A stretch of DNA of 64,000 bases, taken from NCBI RefSeq assembly GCF_900116645.1, contig NZ_FPBO01000003.1:1-64000 (forward strand). The letters run 5' to 3'. The stretch comes from Pseudoduganella namucuonensis (GTDB lineage Bacteria > Pseudomonadota > Gammaproteobacteria > Burkholderiales > Burkholderiaceae_D). How positions within the stretch are numbered: position 1 is the first letter of the stretch; each line of letters opens with the position of its first letter. Below the pieces are notes generated by a model. It ran no database searches. It was not told where the DNA came from and worked only from the letters and a program-made list of their open reading frames with translations. Positions 21,772 through 30,434 of this stretch are shown here, one piece after another. A program made the position numbers and the translations under genes.

Positions 21772-22437
21772 TCAGGCCCAGGCGATCGGGGTCTTGCCTT
21801 TGGCGGACAGGTAGGCGTTGGCGCGGGAGAAGGGCTTGCTGCCGAAGAAGCCGCGATGGGCGGACAGCGGCGACGGGTGCGGCGAGGTGATCACGTGGTG
21901 CTTGCGGGTGTCGATCAGCGCCTTCTTGGCGATCGCGTAGCTGCCCCACAGGATGAACACCAGCTGGTCCCGCTCCCGCGACAGCGTGCGGATGGCGCTG
22001 TCGGTGAAGTGCTCCCAGCCTTTGCCGGCGTGCGATCCGGCCGTGTGGGCGCGCACGGTCAGCACGCTGTTGAGCAGGAACACGCCCTGCTCGGCCCAGT
22101 CGGACAGGTCGGTGCGGGTGCGCGCGGCACCGACGTCGTCGGCCAGTTCCTGGAAGATGTTTTGCAGGCTGGGCTGGGGACGGTTGCCGTCCGGGACCGA
22201 GAAGCAGAAGCCCATCGCCGCGCCGGGCGTGTGGTAGGGGTCCTGCCCCAGGATGACGACCTTGACGGCGTCGAAGGGCGTGAGGTCGAAGGCGCGGAAG
22301 ATGTGCTTGCCGGGCGGGCAGCAGCGGCCCGCCGCGTACTCGGTCCGGACGAAGGACGTCAGGTTTTCCCAGTACGGCTGCTCGAATTCATCCTGGAGCC
22401 TGAGCTTCCAGGACGGTTCGATGCGGACCTCGGCCAT
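21772..22437 (-). CDS. ung: Uracil-DNA glycosylase
   Basis: Family 1 uracil-DNA glycosylase (221 residues), which removes uracil from DNA as the first step of base excision repair. Signature motifs are VVILGQDPYHTPGAAMGFCFSV (catalytic Asp and base-stacking residues), LLNSVLTVRAH, VFILWGSYA and the DNA-intercalation loop TSPHPSPLSAHRGFFG. The start at 22437 yields MAEVRIEPSWK; the frame stays open upstream only as an antisense-like shadow of lipA. It follows lipA on the same strand with a 14-bp gap, so it may be part of the lipB-lipA operon. Confidence 0.97.
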   Translation of the reverse strand: MAEVRIEPSWKLRLQDEFEQPYWENLTSFVRTEYAAGRCCPPGKHIFRAFDLTPFDAVKVVILGQDPYHTPGAAMGFCFSVPDGNRPQPSLQNIFQELADDVGAARTRTDLSDWAEQGVFLLNSVLTVRAHTAGSHAGKGWEHFTDSAIRTLSRERDQLVFILWGSYAIAKKALIDTRKHHVITSPHPSPLSAHRGFFGSKPFSRANAYLSAKGKTPIAWA

Positions 22438-22451
22438 GCGCGGCGCCGACC

Positions 22452-23438
22452 TTAGGCGTTTTCCAGGACCTTGTGCGCCTGTTCGTCCGCGTGGTACGAC
22501 GAGCGCACCATGGCGCCGACGGCGGCGTGCTTGAAGCCCATCTTGTAGGCCTCCTCCTCGAACATCTTGAACACGTCCGGGTGCACGTAGCGGCGCACCG
22601 GCAGGTGGCTGTTGGACGGCGCCAGGTACTGGCCGATGGTCAGCATGTCGATGTCGTGCTCGCGCATGTCGCGCATCACCTGCAGGATTTCCTCGTCGGT
22701 CTCGCCCAGGCCGACCATGATGCCGGACTTGGTCTTCACGCCAGGGTACATGGCCTTGAAGTCCTTCAGCAGCTTCAGCGAGTGCATATAGTCCGAACCT
22801 GGGCGCGCCTCCTTGTACAGGCGGGGCACGGTTTCCAGGTTGTGGTTCATCACGTCCGGCAGGCCGGCGGCGAAGAGGTCCAGCGCCTTTTGCAGGCGGC
22901 CGCGGAAGTCCGGCACCAGCACTTCGATCTGGGTGTTCGGCGACAGTTCCTTGGTCTTGGTGATGCACTCGACGAAGTGCTGGGCGCCGCCGTCGCGCAG
23001 GTCGTCGCGGTCCACCGAGGTGATCACCACGTAGCTCAGGCGCAGCTTGGCGATGGTGTTGGCCAGGTTTTGCGGCTCGTCGACGTCCAGCGGGTCCGGG
23101 CGGCCGTGGCCGACGTCGCAGAACGGGCAGCGGCGGGTGCACTTGTCGCCCATGATCATGAAGGTCGCGGTGCCCTTGCCGAAGCATTCGCCGATGTTGG
23201 GGCAGCTGGCCTCCTCGCACACGGTGACCAGCTTGTTCTCGCGCAGGATGTCCTTGATCTCGTAGAAACGGGTCGAGGTGGAGGCGGCCTTGACGCGGAT
23301 CCAGTCCGGCTTCTTCAGGCGCTCGATCTGCTCGATCGGCGTGATCTTGATCGGAATGCGCGAGGTCTTGCTGGCGCCTTTTTGCTTTTCGCTGGCGTTG
23401 TAAGCTGGGGCGGTGCTGGAGGTGGTCTCGGAGGTCAT
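22452..23438 (-). CDS. lipA: Lipoyl synthase (radical SAM)
   Basis: LipA inserts two sulfur atoms into protein-bound octanoyl groups to make lipoyl cofactor. The 328-residue protein has both cluster motifs: the auxiliary cluster cysteines in [14 protein letters not shown] and the radical [14 protein letters not shown] conserved C-terminal [10 protein letters not shown] contains the RSSYHA element typical of LipA. Its ATG overlaps the lipB stop by 4 bp, so the two are translationally coupled. Confidence 0.98.
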   Translation of the reverse strand: MTSETTSSTAPAYNASEKQKGASKTSRIPIKITPIEQIERLKKPDWIRVKAASTSTRFYEIKDILRENKLVTVCEEASCPNIGECFGKGTATFMIMGDKCTRRCPFCDVGHGRPDPLDVDEPQNLANTIAKLRLSYVVITSVDRDDLRDGGAQHFVECITKTKELSPNTQIEVLVPDFRGRLQKALDLFAAGLPDVMNHNLETVPRLYKEARPGSDYMHSLKLLKDFKAMYPGVKTKSGIMVGLGETDEEILQVMRDMREHDIDMLTIGQYLAPSNSHLPVRRYVHPDVFKMFEEEAYKMGFKHAAVGAMVRSSYHADEQAHKVLENA

Positions 23439-24145
23439 AGGCTGCTTGCCCTGGCGGGCTCTAAAGTTGATACGGTTGATGCGGCGTCCGGCTCGGTTGC
23501 GTGAAGCAGGTGTGCCAATTCGTTGGCCAGCGCCAGCTGCACATCGGCCAGCGGCGCCTCCACGCCCATAGAACGCATGTCTATGGTTTCCAGTCCGGCA
23601 TAGCCGCAGGGATTAATCCAGGAGAACGGCGCAAGATCCATGCCCACGTTCAGCGACACCCCGTGGTAGGTGCAGCCGTTGCCGCGCACTTTCAGGCCCA
23701 GCGCGGCGATTTTCGCGCCCTTTTTCGGTCCGCCGGCGATGTAGATGCCCGGCGCGCCGTCCACGCGCTCACCGTCGAGATTATACGCCCGCAAGACGTT
23801 GATGATCGCCTGCTCGATTTTATGGACGAACTGGCGGGCGTACAGCTTGCCGCCCGGCTTGTTGCGGCGCAGGTCCATCAGCAGGTAGATCACGACTTGG
23901 CCTGGGCCGTGGAAGGTGACCTCGCCGCCGCGGTCGGTCTGCACCACGGGGATGCTGCTGGCGCCGGCCAGCAGGTGGCCGCGGTCGGCGCCCAGGCCCA
24001 GCGTGAAGACGGGCGGATGCTCGACGATCCACAGTTCATCGGGCGTATCGGCGGCGCGCGCGTCGGTGAACGCGCGCATCGCCGCGAAGATGGGTTCGTA
24101 CTCGGCAAGGCCAAGCTGGCGTATCAGCGCCGGGGCAGTAGACAT
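23435..24145 (-). CDS. lipB: Octanoyl-[acyl-carrier-protein]-protein N-octanoyltransferase
   Basis: LipB moves the octanoyl group from ACP to lipoate-dependent proteins, ahead of LipA. Conserved motifs are [34 protein letters not shown] with the catalytic region, [23 protein letters not shown] (active-site Lys and Cys) and [17 protein letters not shown]. The start at 24145 ([10 protein letters not shown], 236 residues) is preferred over the in-frame ATG at 24175, because a TATAAT box on this strand (24174-24179) overlaps that upstream codon and would place it before the transcript. It overlaps lipA by 4 bp. Confidence 0.95.
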   Translation of the reverse strand: MSTAPALIRQLGLAEYEPIFAAMRAFTDARAADTPDELWIVEHPPVFTLGLGADRGHLLAGASSIPVVQTDRGGEVTFHGPGQVVIYLLMDLRRNKPGGKLYARQFVHKIEQAIINVLRAYNLDGERVDGAPGIYIAGGPKKGAKIAALGLKVRGNGCTYHGVSLNVGMDLAPFSWINPCGYAGLETIDMRSMGVEAPLADVQLALANELAHLLHATEPDAASTVSTLEPARASSL

Positions 24146-24234
24146 GGGCGGGACAGGGTTGGACAACCCCGCCATTATAAGTCAGTCCCGAATTACTTTC
24201 CCACCGTGCCTATTTTCTCAGCAGAACTGGCGAA

Positions 24235-24277
24235 AATTACCCCAGGGGTGTTTTCCGAAAATACCCCTGGGTTAATT
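24235..24277 (-). terminator. Terminator-like hairpin after the GST gene
   Basis: A 15-bp stem with one mismatch (arms 24235-24249 and 24263-24277, core ACCCCTGGG) and a 13-nt AT-rich loop. On the minus strand it starts at the GST stop codon (24272-24274) and is followed by TTTTCGCC, so it should end GST transcription before lipB. Confidence 0.65.
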
Positions 24278-24898
24278 TTGTGTTTTTAGCAGCTTCAGCC
24301 AGGATTGGACGGGGTCGCGCTGCCATTGGCCGGCGGCGTAGTCCTTCAGCTTTTGCGGGACCTCGTCGCCGTTCATGATGAGGCGGTTGAGCATCAGCGC
24401 CAGGTCGGTGTCGGCGATGCACCAGCGGGTGAACAGGTTGGGGCCGTCCACCAGCCTGTCCGCCGCGCGGATCAGCTTGTCGGCGGCGGCGCGCGCCTCG
24501 GCGCTGAGCGGCCCCGTGGCCTGGCCATAAAACACGCTCATGGTGCTGCGCTCGGCGCGGATCGGCATCAGGTCGCTGCGCAGCCAGGCCTGGATCTGCC
24601 TGGCTTGCGCGCGGCGCTGCGAGTTGCGGGGATAGACGGCGTGGTATTCGGGCGCGGGGAACACCTCGTCCAGGTATTCGCTGATGGCGCTTGATTCGGT
24701 CAGCACGAAACCGTCATGCACCAGCGCCGGCACGCGCGCCGTCAGCGCCAGGTCGCGGTAGGGCTGCGCCAGGTTGTGGCCGGCTTCCAGATCGATAGTC
24801 TCCAGCTCGAACGGCAGCCCTTTTTCCTTCAGGGTGACGAAAACGGACATGGCGTAGGGACTGCCGTGCAGGCTGTCGACGTAGAGTTTGAGGGTCAT
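24272..24898 (-). CDS. Glutathione S-transferase (YfcF-like)
   Basis: A 208-residue glutathione S-transferase. The N-terminal thioredoxin-fold domain starts MTLKLYVDSLHGSPYAMSVFVTLKEKGLPFE and contains VPALVHDGFVLTESSAISEYLDE, the glutathione-binding loop. The C-terminal helical domain includes FTRWCIADTDLALMLNRL. The layout is closest to YfcF-type GSTs, which have roles in oxidative stress, but the substrate is not evident. It is divergent from a LysR regulator 101 bp away that may control it. Its stop lies inside a hairpin terminator. Confidence 0.85.
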   Translation of the reverse strand: MTLKLYVDSLHGSPYAMSVFVTLKEKGLPFELETIDLEAGHNLAQPYRDLALTARVPALVHDGFVLTESSAISEYLDEVFPAPEYHAVYPRNSQRRAQARQIQAWLRSDLMPIRAERSTMSVFYGQATGPLSAEARAAADKLIRAADRLVDGPNLFTRWCIADTDLALMLNRLIMNGDEVPQKLKDYAAGQWQRDPVQSWLKLLKTQN

Positions 24899-24998
24899 GG
24901 CTGCGCTCCGGCGTGAGTTGAAATCTGCTCACATGGTAATGCTTGTCGCAGTGCCATCATAACGATATATTTTGACTGTCCTTGTTAGTTCCATTCAC

Positions 24999-25892
24999 AT
25001 GAAACTGCCTAATTTTTCAGCGTTGCGCGCCTTCGAGGCGGCGGCGCGGCACCAGAACTTCTCGCGCGCCGCCGACGAGCTGCACCTGACGCACGGGGCG
25101 ATCAGCCATCAGGTGCGCGCGTTGGAGGAGGAACTCGGCACGCGCTTGTTCGTCCGCAACGGCCGCCACGTGACGGTGACGGCCGACGGGCTGCGCTTCG
25201 CCCAGGTGCTGGGCAAGGCCTTCGCCGACATCGCGGCCGGCGCCGACGCCTTGCGGCCGGACCACGGCTGCCAGCGCCTGTCGATTTCCGCCATTCCCTC
25301 CTTCGCGGCGCGCTGGCTGGCGCCGCGCCTGGGACGCTTCATCGACTTGCATCCGGGCGTGGAGGTGTTGCTGCAGGCCAGCGGCCACCTGGAGGACCTG
25401 GAGCGGGCGGCGATCGACATCGGCATCCGCTTCGGCCGGGGACGCTATCCGGGCCTGGTGGCGCAGCGACTGATGGGCGACATCTATTACCCGGCCGTCA
25501 GCCCGTCCTACCGGGGCGGCGCCCTGCCGCGCACGCCGGCCGAGCTGGCGCAGGCCACGCTGCTGCGCTCGAACGAGCCGTGGACGCCCTGGTTCCGCGC
25601 GGCGGGCCTGCGCCTGCCCGAGCCGTCGGGCGGCGTGATGTACGAGGATTTGTCGATGCTGATACGCTCGGCCGTGGACGGCGACGGCGTGGCGCTGGTG
25701 CGCCATGTGGTGGCGATGCAGGAGATCGCGTCCGGCCAGCTGGTGCGGCTGTTCGACGTGGCCACGCCCAGTCCGGACGATTATTACTTCGTCAGCCCGC
25801 CCGCCGCGGCGGACAAACCGCAGGTGCGCGCGTTCCGGACGTGGATGCTGGCCGAGATCGCCCAGTTCGAACGGGAGTTGCGGCTGGGCTAG
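24999..25892 (+). CDS. LysR-family transcriptional regulator (GcvA-like)
   Basis: A 297-residue LysR regulator with an N-terminal winged helix-turn-helix (NFSALRAFEAAARHQNFSRAADELHLTHGAISHQVRALEEELGTRLFVR) and a periplasmic-binding-like effector domain. The spelling of the HTH (LPNFSALRAFEAAARH) is of the GcvA subgroup. The ATG at 24999 is preferred; a TTG at 24972 would add nine residues. It stands divergent to the GST gene and most likely regulates it together with itself. The effector is unknown. Confidence 0.88.
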   Translation: MKLPNFSALRAFEAAARHQNFSRAADELHLTHGAISHQVRALEEELGTRLFVRNGRHVTVTADGLRFAQVLGKAFADIAAGADALRPDHGCQRLSISAIPSFAARWLAPRLGRFIDLHPGVEVLLQASGHLEDLERAAIDIGIRFGRGRYPGLVAQRLMGDIYYPAVSPSYRGGALPRTPAELAQATLLRSNEPWTPWFRAAGLRLPEPSGGVMYEDLSMLIRSAVDGDGVALVRHVVAMQEIASGQLVRLFDVATPSPDDYYFVSPPAAADKPQVRAFRTWMLAEIAQFERELRLG

Positions 25893-25945
25893 GGCGGCTG
25901 GGCAACGCGGCGAAAAAACCGCCGACACCGCCGGGAAGCCGCGTC

Positions 25946-26224
25946 CTACATGACGATCTTGACCATCGGGTGGCCGGACAGCTCGGTGTACAGCGCATCC
26001 AGCTGCGGACGGCTGGTGGCCAGCACGGTCACGGTCAGGCCGGTGTAATTGCCCTTGGCCGACGGCCGCACTTCCATCTTGCCTTCATGGAAAGTGGGAT
26101 CGTGCTTGAGCACGACGGCCACGACGGCGGCCGCGAAGTCGTCATGGGTCGGCCCCATCACCTTGATCGGGAAATCGCTGGGATATTCGATGAGGGACTC
26201 GGAGGGCGGGATCGCTGGGGCCAT
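25946..26224 (-). CDS. ybeD: DUF493 (YbeD) family protein
   Basis: A 92-residue protein of the DUF493/YbeD family, which has an ACT-like fold and unknown function. Recognisable segments are IEYPSDFPIKVMGPTHDDFAAAV and NYTGLTVTVLATSRPQLDALYTELSGHPMVKIVM. In many proteobacteria this gene directly precedes lipB; here it is on the same strand, about 1.8 kb upstream, separated by the GST and LysR genes. A regulatory link to lipoylation is suspected in the family but not shown. Confidence 0.88.
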   Translation of the reverse strand: MAPAIPPSESLIEYPSDFPIKVMGPTHDDFAAAVVAVVLKHDPTFHEGKMEVRPSAKGNYTGLTVTVLATSRPQLDALYTELSGHPMVKIVM

Positions 26225-26255
26225 GATATTTCCAATCGTTAAAACAGTTCAGGCT

Positions 26256-27371
26256 CTATTTTAACGTAGCGCCACGACCACCGTGCCCCGCCCCCGGCGA
26301 TTCCTGGCCATCCATCCCGGGCGGCTCCCCGGCGTACGCGCGTTCGAGCAGACCGCGCAAGGCGGCGGCCTCCAGCGGCCGCGGATTGGGATAGGCGGCC
26401 GTCGTCGCCAATTCCACAGCCCGCGCCAAGTCCTCATGCCGCATGCCGATGTCGCGCAGCGCGACCGGCGCCCCCAGGCTCCGCGCCAGACGCCACATCC
26501 CGGTGGCGGCCTCCTCCGCGCCGATGGCGGTCGCGATACGCCGCATGACGGCGGGGACGGCGCGGGCGTTGTACGCCAGCGCGTGCGGCAGGATGACCGT
26601 GTGCGTTTCGGCGTGCGGCAGACTGAAGGCGCCGCCCAGCGTGTGGCAGAGCTTGTGATGCAAGGCCATGCCGACATTGCCCAGCACCGTGCCGCACAGC
26701 CAGGCTCCGTACAGGCATGCGTCGCGGCCCTCGGTGTGGTCCGGCTGGTCCTTCAGCCTGGGCAAGCCTTGCGCCAGCGCGCGGATGCCCTCGAGCGCGA
26801 GCAGGTCCATGATGGGATTGCCGTCCCGCGCATACAGCCCCTCGGCGGCGTGCGCGATCGCGTTGATGCCGCTGGTCACCGATAGCGCAAAGGGCAGCGT
26901 CGCGCTCAGCTCGGGATCGTAGAGCACGGTTTGCGGCAGCACGCGCGGGTCCTTGCCGGTTTTCTTGACGCCGGCCTCCGTGATGCCGTAGATCGGCGTC
27001 ATTTCCGAGCCGGCGTAGGTGGTCGGTATCGCCAGGATGGGCAGGCCGGACTCGAGCGCGATGGCTTTGCCCAGCCCGATGGTGGAGCCGCCGCCGATGG
27101 CGACGGCGCAGTCCGCCCCGACGCGGCGCGCCTCGTCGCGCGCGGCGCGCGCCGTTTCGATCGGCACGTGCATGACCGCTTCGGCGAAGACGCCGGCGCA
27201 ACGCGGACCCAGCTTTTCCGCCACCATCTCGGCCTGCGGCAGTTGGTCGGGCGTCGACAGCACCAGTGCCCTGGTGGCGCCGAGTAATTCCACTTCCCGT
27301 TGCAGGTGCCGCAGCGCGCCCCGCTCGAATATCACGCGCGGCATGCGGTTTTCGTAAGTGAACTCCAACAT
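26256..27371 (-). CDS. Maleylacetate reductase
   Basis: A 371-residue iron-type alcohol dehydrogenase family protein of the maleylacetate reductase branch, which reduces maleylacetate to 3-oxoadipate with NAD(P)H. Visible motifs are AIGGGSTIGLGKAIAL (dinucleotide loop), IPTTYAGSEMTPIYGITE, SVTSGINAIAHAAEGLYA and HKLCHTLGGAFSLPHAETHTVILPHALAYN, with the histidines of the metal site. GGAG precedes the ATG at 27371. It is the last gene of the hydroxyquinol operon, where its substrate is the product of the intradiol dioxygenase. Its C-terminus carries about 20 extra Gly-rich residues. Confidence 0.92.
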   Translation of the reverse strand: MLEFTYENRMPRVIFERGALRHLQREVELLGATRALVLSTPDQLPQAEMVAEKLGPRCAGVFAEAVMHVPIETARAARDEARRVGADCAVAIGGGSTIGLGKAIALESGLPILAIPTTYAGSEMTPIYGITEAGVKKTGKDPRVLPQTVLYDPELSATLPFALSVTSGINAIAHAAEGLYARDGNPIMDLLALEGIRALAQGLPRLKDQPDHTEGRDACLYGAWLCGTVLGNVGMALHHKLCHTLGGAFSLPHAETHTVILPHALAYNARAVPAVMRRIATAIGAEEAATGMWRLARSLGAPVALRDIGMRHEDLARAVELATTAAYPNPRPLEAAALRGLLERAYAGEPPGMDGQESPGAGHGGRGATLK

Positions 27372-27396
27372 CTGGCTCTCCTTGAGTTGACGCTTG

Positions 27397-27696
27397 TTAA
27401 GCACCGTAGTCCACCTGGTGGCGGGCGATCCGCAGATCGCCCAGCGCCTCCTTGGCGCGCAGGTGTTCCGGGTGGGTGGCATAGGCGTCGAGCGCCTCCC
27501 GCGATTCGAATTCGCTGTACAGCACGACATCGCACGCGTAATCGACCCGGCTGGAATCGACGCCGATTTCGATGTGGCGCAGCCCTGGCACCTTGCCCTT
27601 CAGTCCTTCGAAGACTTGCTTGACCAGCGCGGCCGCCTCGGCCTTGTGCCGGGCGGTGTCGCCGCGCAGATTCCACATCACGATGTGCTTGATCAT
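27397..27696 (-). CDS. Dabb (stress-responsive A/B barrel) domain protein
   Basis: A 99-residue single-domain Dabb protein (MIKHIVMWNLRGDTARHKAEAAALVKQVFEGLKGKVPGLRHIEIG), a dimeric ferredoxin-like barrel. It overlaps the dioxygenase gene by 4 bp and lies before maleylacetate reductase, so it belongs to the same operon. Related small barrels act as isomerases, lactonases or cyclases in aromatic and polyketide pathways; which, if any, applies here cannot be read from sequence. Confidence 0.85.
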   Translation of the reverse strand: MIKHIVMWNLRGDTARHKAEAAALVKQVFEGLKGKVPGLRHIEIGVDSSRVDYACDVVLYSEFESREALDAYATHPEHLRAKEALGDLRIARHQVDYGA

Positions 27697-28580
27697 GCGC
27701 GGCCTCCGCGACTGGAGCCGGCCGCCGGATTGAGCACGAAGTCGTACTCCAGCGTGTAAAAGGGGATTTCCATCCGCGTACCGTCGGGCGCCTGCCCCGG
27801 CTCATGGCGTACCCAGTCGGCGATCAGCGTGGACCGGACCCCGAAAACGGCGTCCGAATCGAGATAGGTGCCGCCGCCGCGGAAGACATGGGTGATCAGG
27901 GTCTGGTAACCCTCCCGCTTGATCATGAAATGCAGGTGGGCGGGCCGCCACGGATGCCTGGCCGTTGCGCGCAGCATGTCGCCGACCGGACCGTCGTGCG
28001 GAATCGGATAGGGTTCGGCCACGATGGAACGGAAGTGGTAGCGCCCGTCCTGGTCGGCGAACAGGACGCCGCGCCCCTGGTGCTGGTCCAGTCCGGCGTA
28101 TTGCACGTCATAGTATCCATCCTCGTCGGCTTGCCACACTTCGATGCGCGCATGCGGCAACGGCTCGCCGCCTATGCCGCGTATCACGCCGGACACGAAG
28201 CAAGGCTCGCCCTTTGCGCCGTTGGCGACGTCGGCGCCCAGCGCAAAGACCGGCGCGTTCTCGACATGGAAGGGACCGAACACGGTCGACTCCGTGCATC
28301 CCGGCGGCTTGCGGTTGTTCATGGCCATGGTCAGCGTCGACAAGCCGAGGGTATCGGACAGCAGGATGAATTCCTGGCGCTTGTCATTGCACATGTGGCC
28401 GGTCCGCGTCAGGAACTGGATCGCCGCCAGCCACTCGTCCTCGGACAACGCCACTTCGCGCGCAAAGCCGTGCAGATGCTGGACCAGGCTGGTCAGGATC
28501 CGCTTGAGCCGCGGGTCCGGCGTGTCGGCGATTTGGGCGATGACGGCTTGGGTAATCGTGTCTTCATTCAGGTTTTGCAT
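27693..28580 (-). CDS. Hydroxyquinol 1,2-dioxygenase (intradiol)
   Basis: A 295-residue intradiol ring-cleavage dioxygenase. It has the N-terminal helical dimerisation domain typical of catechol/hydroxyquinol dioxygenases (RLKRILTSLVQHLHGFAREVALSEDEWLAAIQFLTRTG) and a catalytic beta-sandwich. The four iron(III) ligands are readable as Y157 (in GYYDVQ), Y191 (EPYPIP), H215 and H217 (RPAHLHF). The combination with maleylacetate reductase points to hydroxyquinol (1,2,4-trihydroxybenzene) as substrate, giving maleylacetate. Catechol 1,2-dioxygenase is the alternative, but muconate-pathway genes are absent. Confidence 0.92.
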   Translation of the reverse strand: MQNLNEDTITQAVIAQIADTPDPRLKRILTSLVQHLHGFAREVALSEDEWLAAIQFLTRTGHMCNDKRQEFILLSDTLGLSTLTMAMNNRKPPGCTESTVFGPFHVENAPVFALGADVANGAKGEPCFVSGVIRGIGGEPLPHARIEVWQADEDGYYDVQYAGLDQHQGRGVLFADQDGRYHFRSIVAEPYPIPHDGPVGDMLRATARHPWRPAHLHFMIKREGYQTLITHVFRGGGTYLDSDAVFGVRSTLIADWVRHEPGQAPDGTRMEIPFYTLEYDFVLNPAAGSSRGGRA

Positions 28581-28594
28581 GGACTCGCCTTTGC

Positions 28595-30247
28595 TCAGTT
28601 ACCTAATATTTGATGGAATATCTCGGCCGCCGCGGCGCAGGAATTGCCGCGCCAGGCGACGATCTGGTCCGGCCGGATCAACGCGAAATCCGCCTCGTAA
28701 AGCTCCCGCGCCTCGGGCAGATGCGGCACCGCCACCTTCAAGTCGATCCTTCTCCGCCTGGCTTCCTCGACCATGGCGTTGCCATCGCCCGCCCCGGCGC
28801 CCAGGCACAGCAAGGTCCACTCGAAGCCGAAGGAGTCGTACAGCGAACTGCCGTCCGGCAGCCACAGGTGGGGCGGACGCCCTCCGGGGCAGGCGCTCGG
28901 GATGTATTCGTTCGCCTTGTCGGGCGGCGGCACGGTGCCGTCCGACACGATGGCCGGGGAGCCGTCATAACGGCCGCCGAACGTGACGCCGGGAATATTG
29001 AACTCGGCGCGGCCATGCGCCTCGAAATAGGGTCCCGCCTCTTGCCGGGCGCGGACGCCGGCCGGGCTGTCTTCCTCGATCTCCGGCACGGGCTTGAACA
29101 GCCCGAGGGAATCGGCGAAGGTTTTGGCGTAATTCGTGTTTCGTTTCGCGACCGGCCGGCGTTCCGCCTCATAGCTGTCGAGCAGCGTGGCCGAGGCCTG
29201 GTCCTTGATCACGGCGGCGAGTTTCCAGGCCAGGTTGACCGCGTCCTCGATCGCCGTGTTGTAGCCCAGCCCGCCGGCCGGCGTGAACAGGTGGGCCGCG
29301 TCCCCGCCGAGGAGCACGCGGCCCGAGCGGAAGTGGTTGCTGACCAGTGAATGGCCGGCCGTCCACGATCCGCGCGACAGGATTTCCACCTCCACCGGGG
29401 CGCCGGCGGCGGCCTGGAACATGCGGCGGGCATCGTCTTCGCTCACGTCCATTTCCGCTTCATGCGGCTTGAGTTGCGTGTGGAAGGCGAATTCGCCCTT
29501 GCCATCGACGGCCGCCATGAATGCCCTGCGCTCGGTGTTGAAGCAGACATTCATCCACGCCGGCGGATGCGGGCTGACACGGTACAGTTCCGGGCAGCGG
29601 GCATAAATCGCGTACATGCGCCCGCCCATGAAATCCCGGATGACGCCGGTCTCGCCGGTGTATTGAAAACCGAGTTCCTCGCGCGTCTTGCTGCGCGGAC
29701 CGTCGGCGCCCACCATGTAGCCGGCGGTCAGGGTCTGACTAAACCCGTCCTCGACGCGTTCGACGTCGACCTCGACATGGCTGCCGAATTGCCGGAAGGC
29801 GGTCATGCGCCAGCCGTAGTTGACCGACACGCCGGGAAGCCGCTCGGCCTGCTTGCGCAACACCGCCTCGACGAATTTCTGCGACACGCGGTGGGGCAAT
29901 TCGGCCGTGCTCCAGGAGCCCGCCAGGGAGTTGACCTTCTCCTTCGCCTCCTTGGCCGACGGCAGCTTGAACCTGGCGATTTCGTGCCCGCAGAAGCGGG
30001 TGAAGTAGGCGATGTCGGTGGGGTAGTCCGCCGGCAAGCCCAGGCTTCGTATGTCGTCGGCGAAACCGAGGCGCCGGAAATGCTCCATCGTGCGGGCCTG
30101 CGTGGCGTTGGCTTGCGGGTTGAAGGCGGTGCCGCGCTTTTCGTCCACCAATACCGTGTCGATCCCGCGCCGGCCCAACTCGTTCGCGAGCATCAGGCCG
30201 CAGGGGCCTCCTCCAACTATTACAACTGAACTTTTGACAGGCAGCAT
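28595..30247 (-). CDS. FAD-dependent aromatic monooxygenase (MhpA/PheA-like)
   Basis: A 550-residue class A flavin hydroxylase. It has the N-terminal FAD-binding GxGxxG (VVIVGGGPCGLMLANELGRRG), the DG fingerprint (MVGADGPRSKTREELG) and the GD motif (GRVLLGGDAAHLFTPAGGLGYNTAIEDAVNLAWKLA). A C-terminal thioredoxin-like domain follows. It is first in an operon with hydroxyquinol 1,2-dioxygenase and maleylacetate reductase, so it probably hydroxylates a dihydroxybenzene such as resorcinol (or an aromatic acid, with decarboxylation) to hydroxyquinol. That substrate is inferred from context; family members range from 3-(3-hydroxyphenyl)propionate to resorcinol hydroxylases. Divergent to a MarR regulator. 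Confidence 0.85.
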   Translation of the reverse strand: MLPVKSSVVIVGGGPCGLMLANELGRRGIDTVLVDEKRGTAFNPQANATQARTMEHFRRLGFADDIRSLGLPADYPTDIAYFTRFCGHEIARFKLPSAKEAKEKVNSLAGSWSTAELPHRVSQKFVEAVLRKQAERLPGVSVNYGWRMTAFRQFGSHVEVDVERVEDGFSQTLTAGYMVGADGPRSKTREELGFQYTGETGVIRDFMGGRMYAIYARCPELYRVSPHPPAWMNVCFNTERRAFMAAVDGKGEFAFHTQLKPHEAEMDVSEDDARRMFQAAAGAPVEVEILSRGSWTAGHSLVSNHFRSGRVLLGGDAAHLFTPAGGLGYNTAIEDAVNLAWKLAAVIKDQASATLLDSYEAERRPVAKRNTNYAKTFADSLGLFKPVPEIEEDSPAGVRARQEAGPYFEAHGRAEFNIPGVTFGGRYDGSPAIVSDGTVPPPDKANEYIPSACPGGRPPHLWLPDGSSLYDSFGFEWTLLCLGAGAGDGNAMVEEARRRRIDLKVAVPHLPEARELYEADFALIRPDQIVAWRGNSCAAAAEIFHQILGN

Positions 30248-30290
30248 ATAAACCTCTTTCCTTATCCGATGTGGAACGTCGCGTAAAGTA

Positions 30291-30320
30291 GTAAGGATTC
30301 CTTACTTAATTTGAATAGTA
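30291..30320. promoter_or_regulatory. Inverted repeats, candidate MarR operator
   Basis: Between the divergent hydroxylase and marR genes lies a perfect 7+1+7 palindrome GTAAGGATTCCTTAC (30291-30305). It overlaps a second dyad, TTACT (30302-30306) with AGTAA (30316-30320), and a further GTAAGG half-site sits at 30318-30323. MarR dimers bind such palindromes, and the position would cover both divergent promoters. Confidence 0.6.
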
Positions 30321-30434
30321 AGGTAGGCTGACCAAAATAGTCAAGAAGGTGTTGGGTTCGCGGCGCGGGTCATGCCCGGTCGCAAGCGGGTATGATGTGA
30401 CCGGCCGGAACACCGGCCGGTTTCGACTCTCTCT

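Noticed and set aside
23438..24175. Longer LipB start at 24175
   Set aside because: A TATAAT box at 24174-24179 overlaps that codon, and family members start close to MSTAP.
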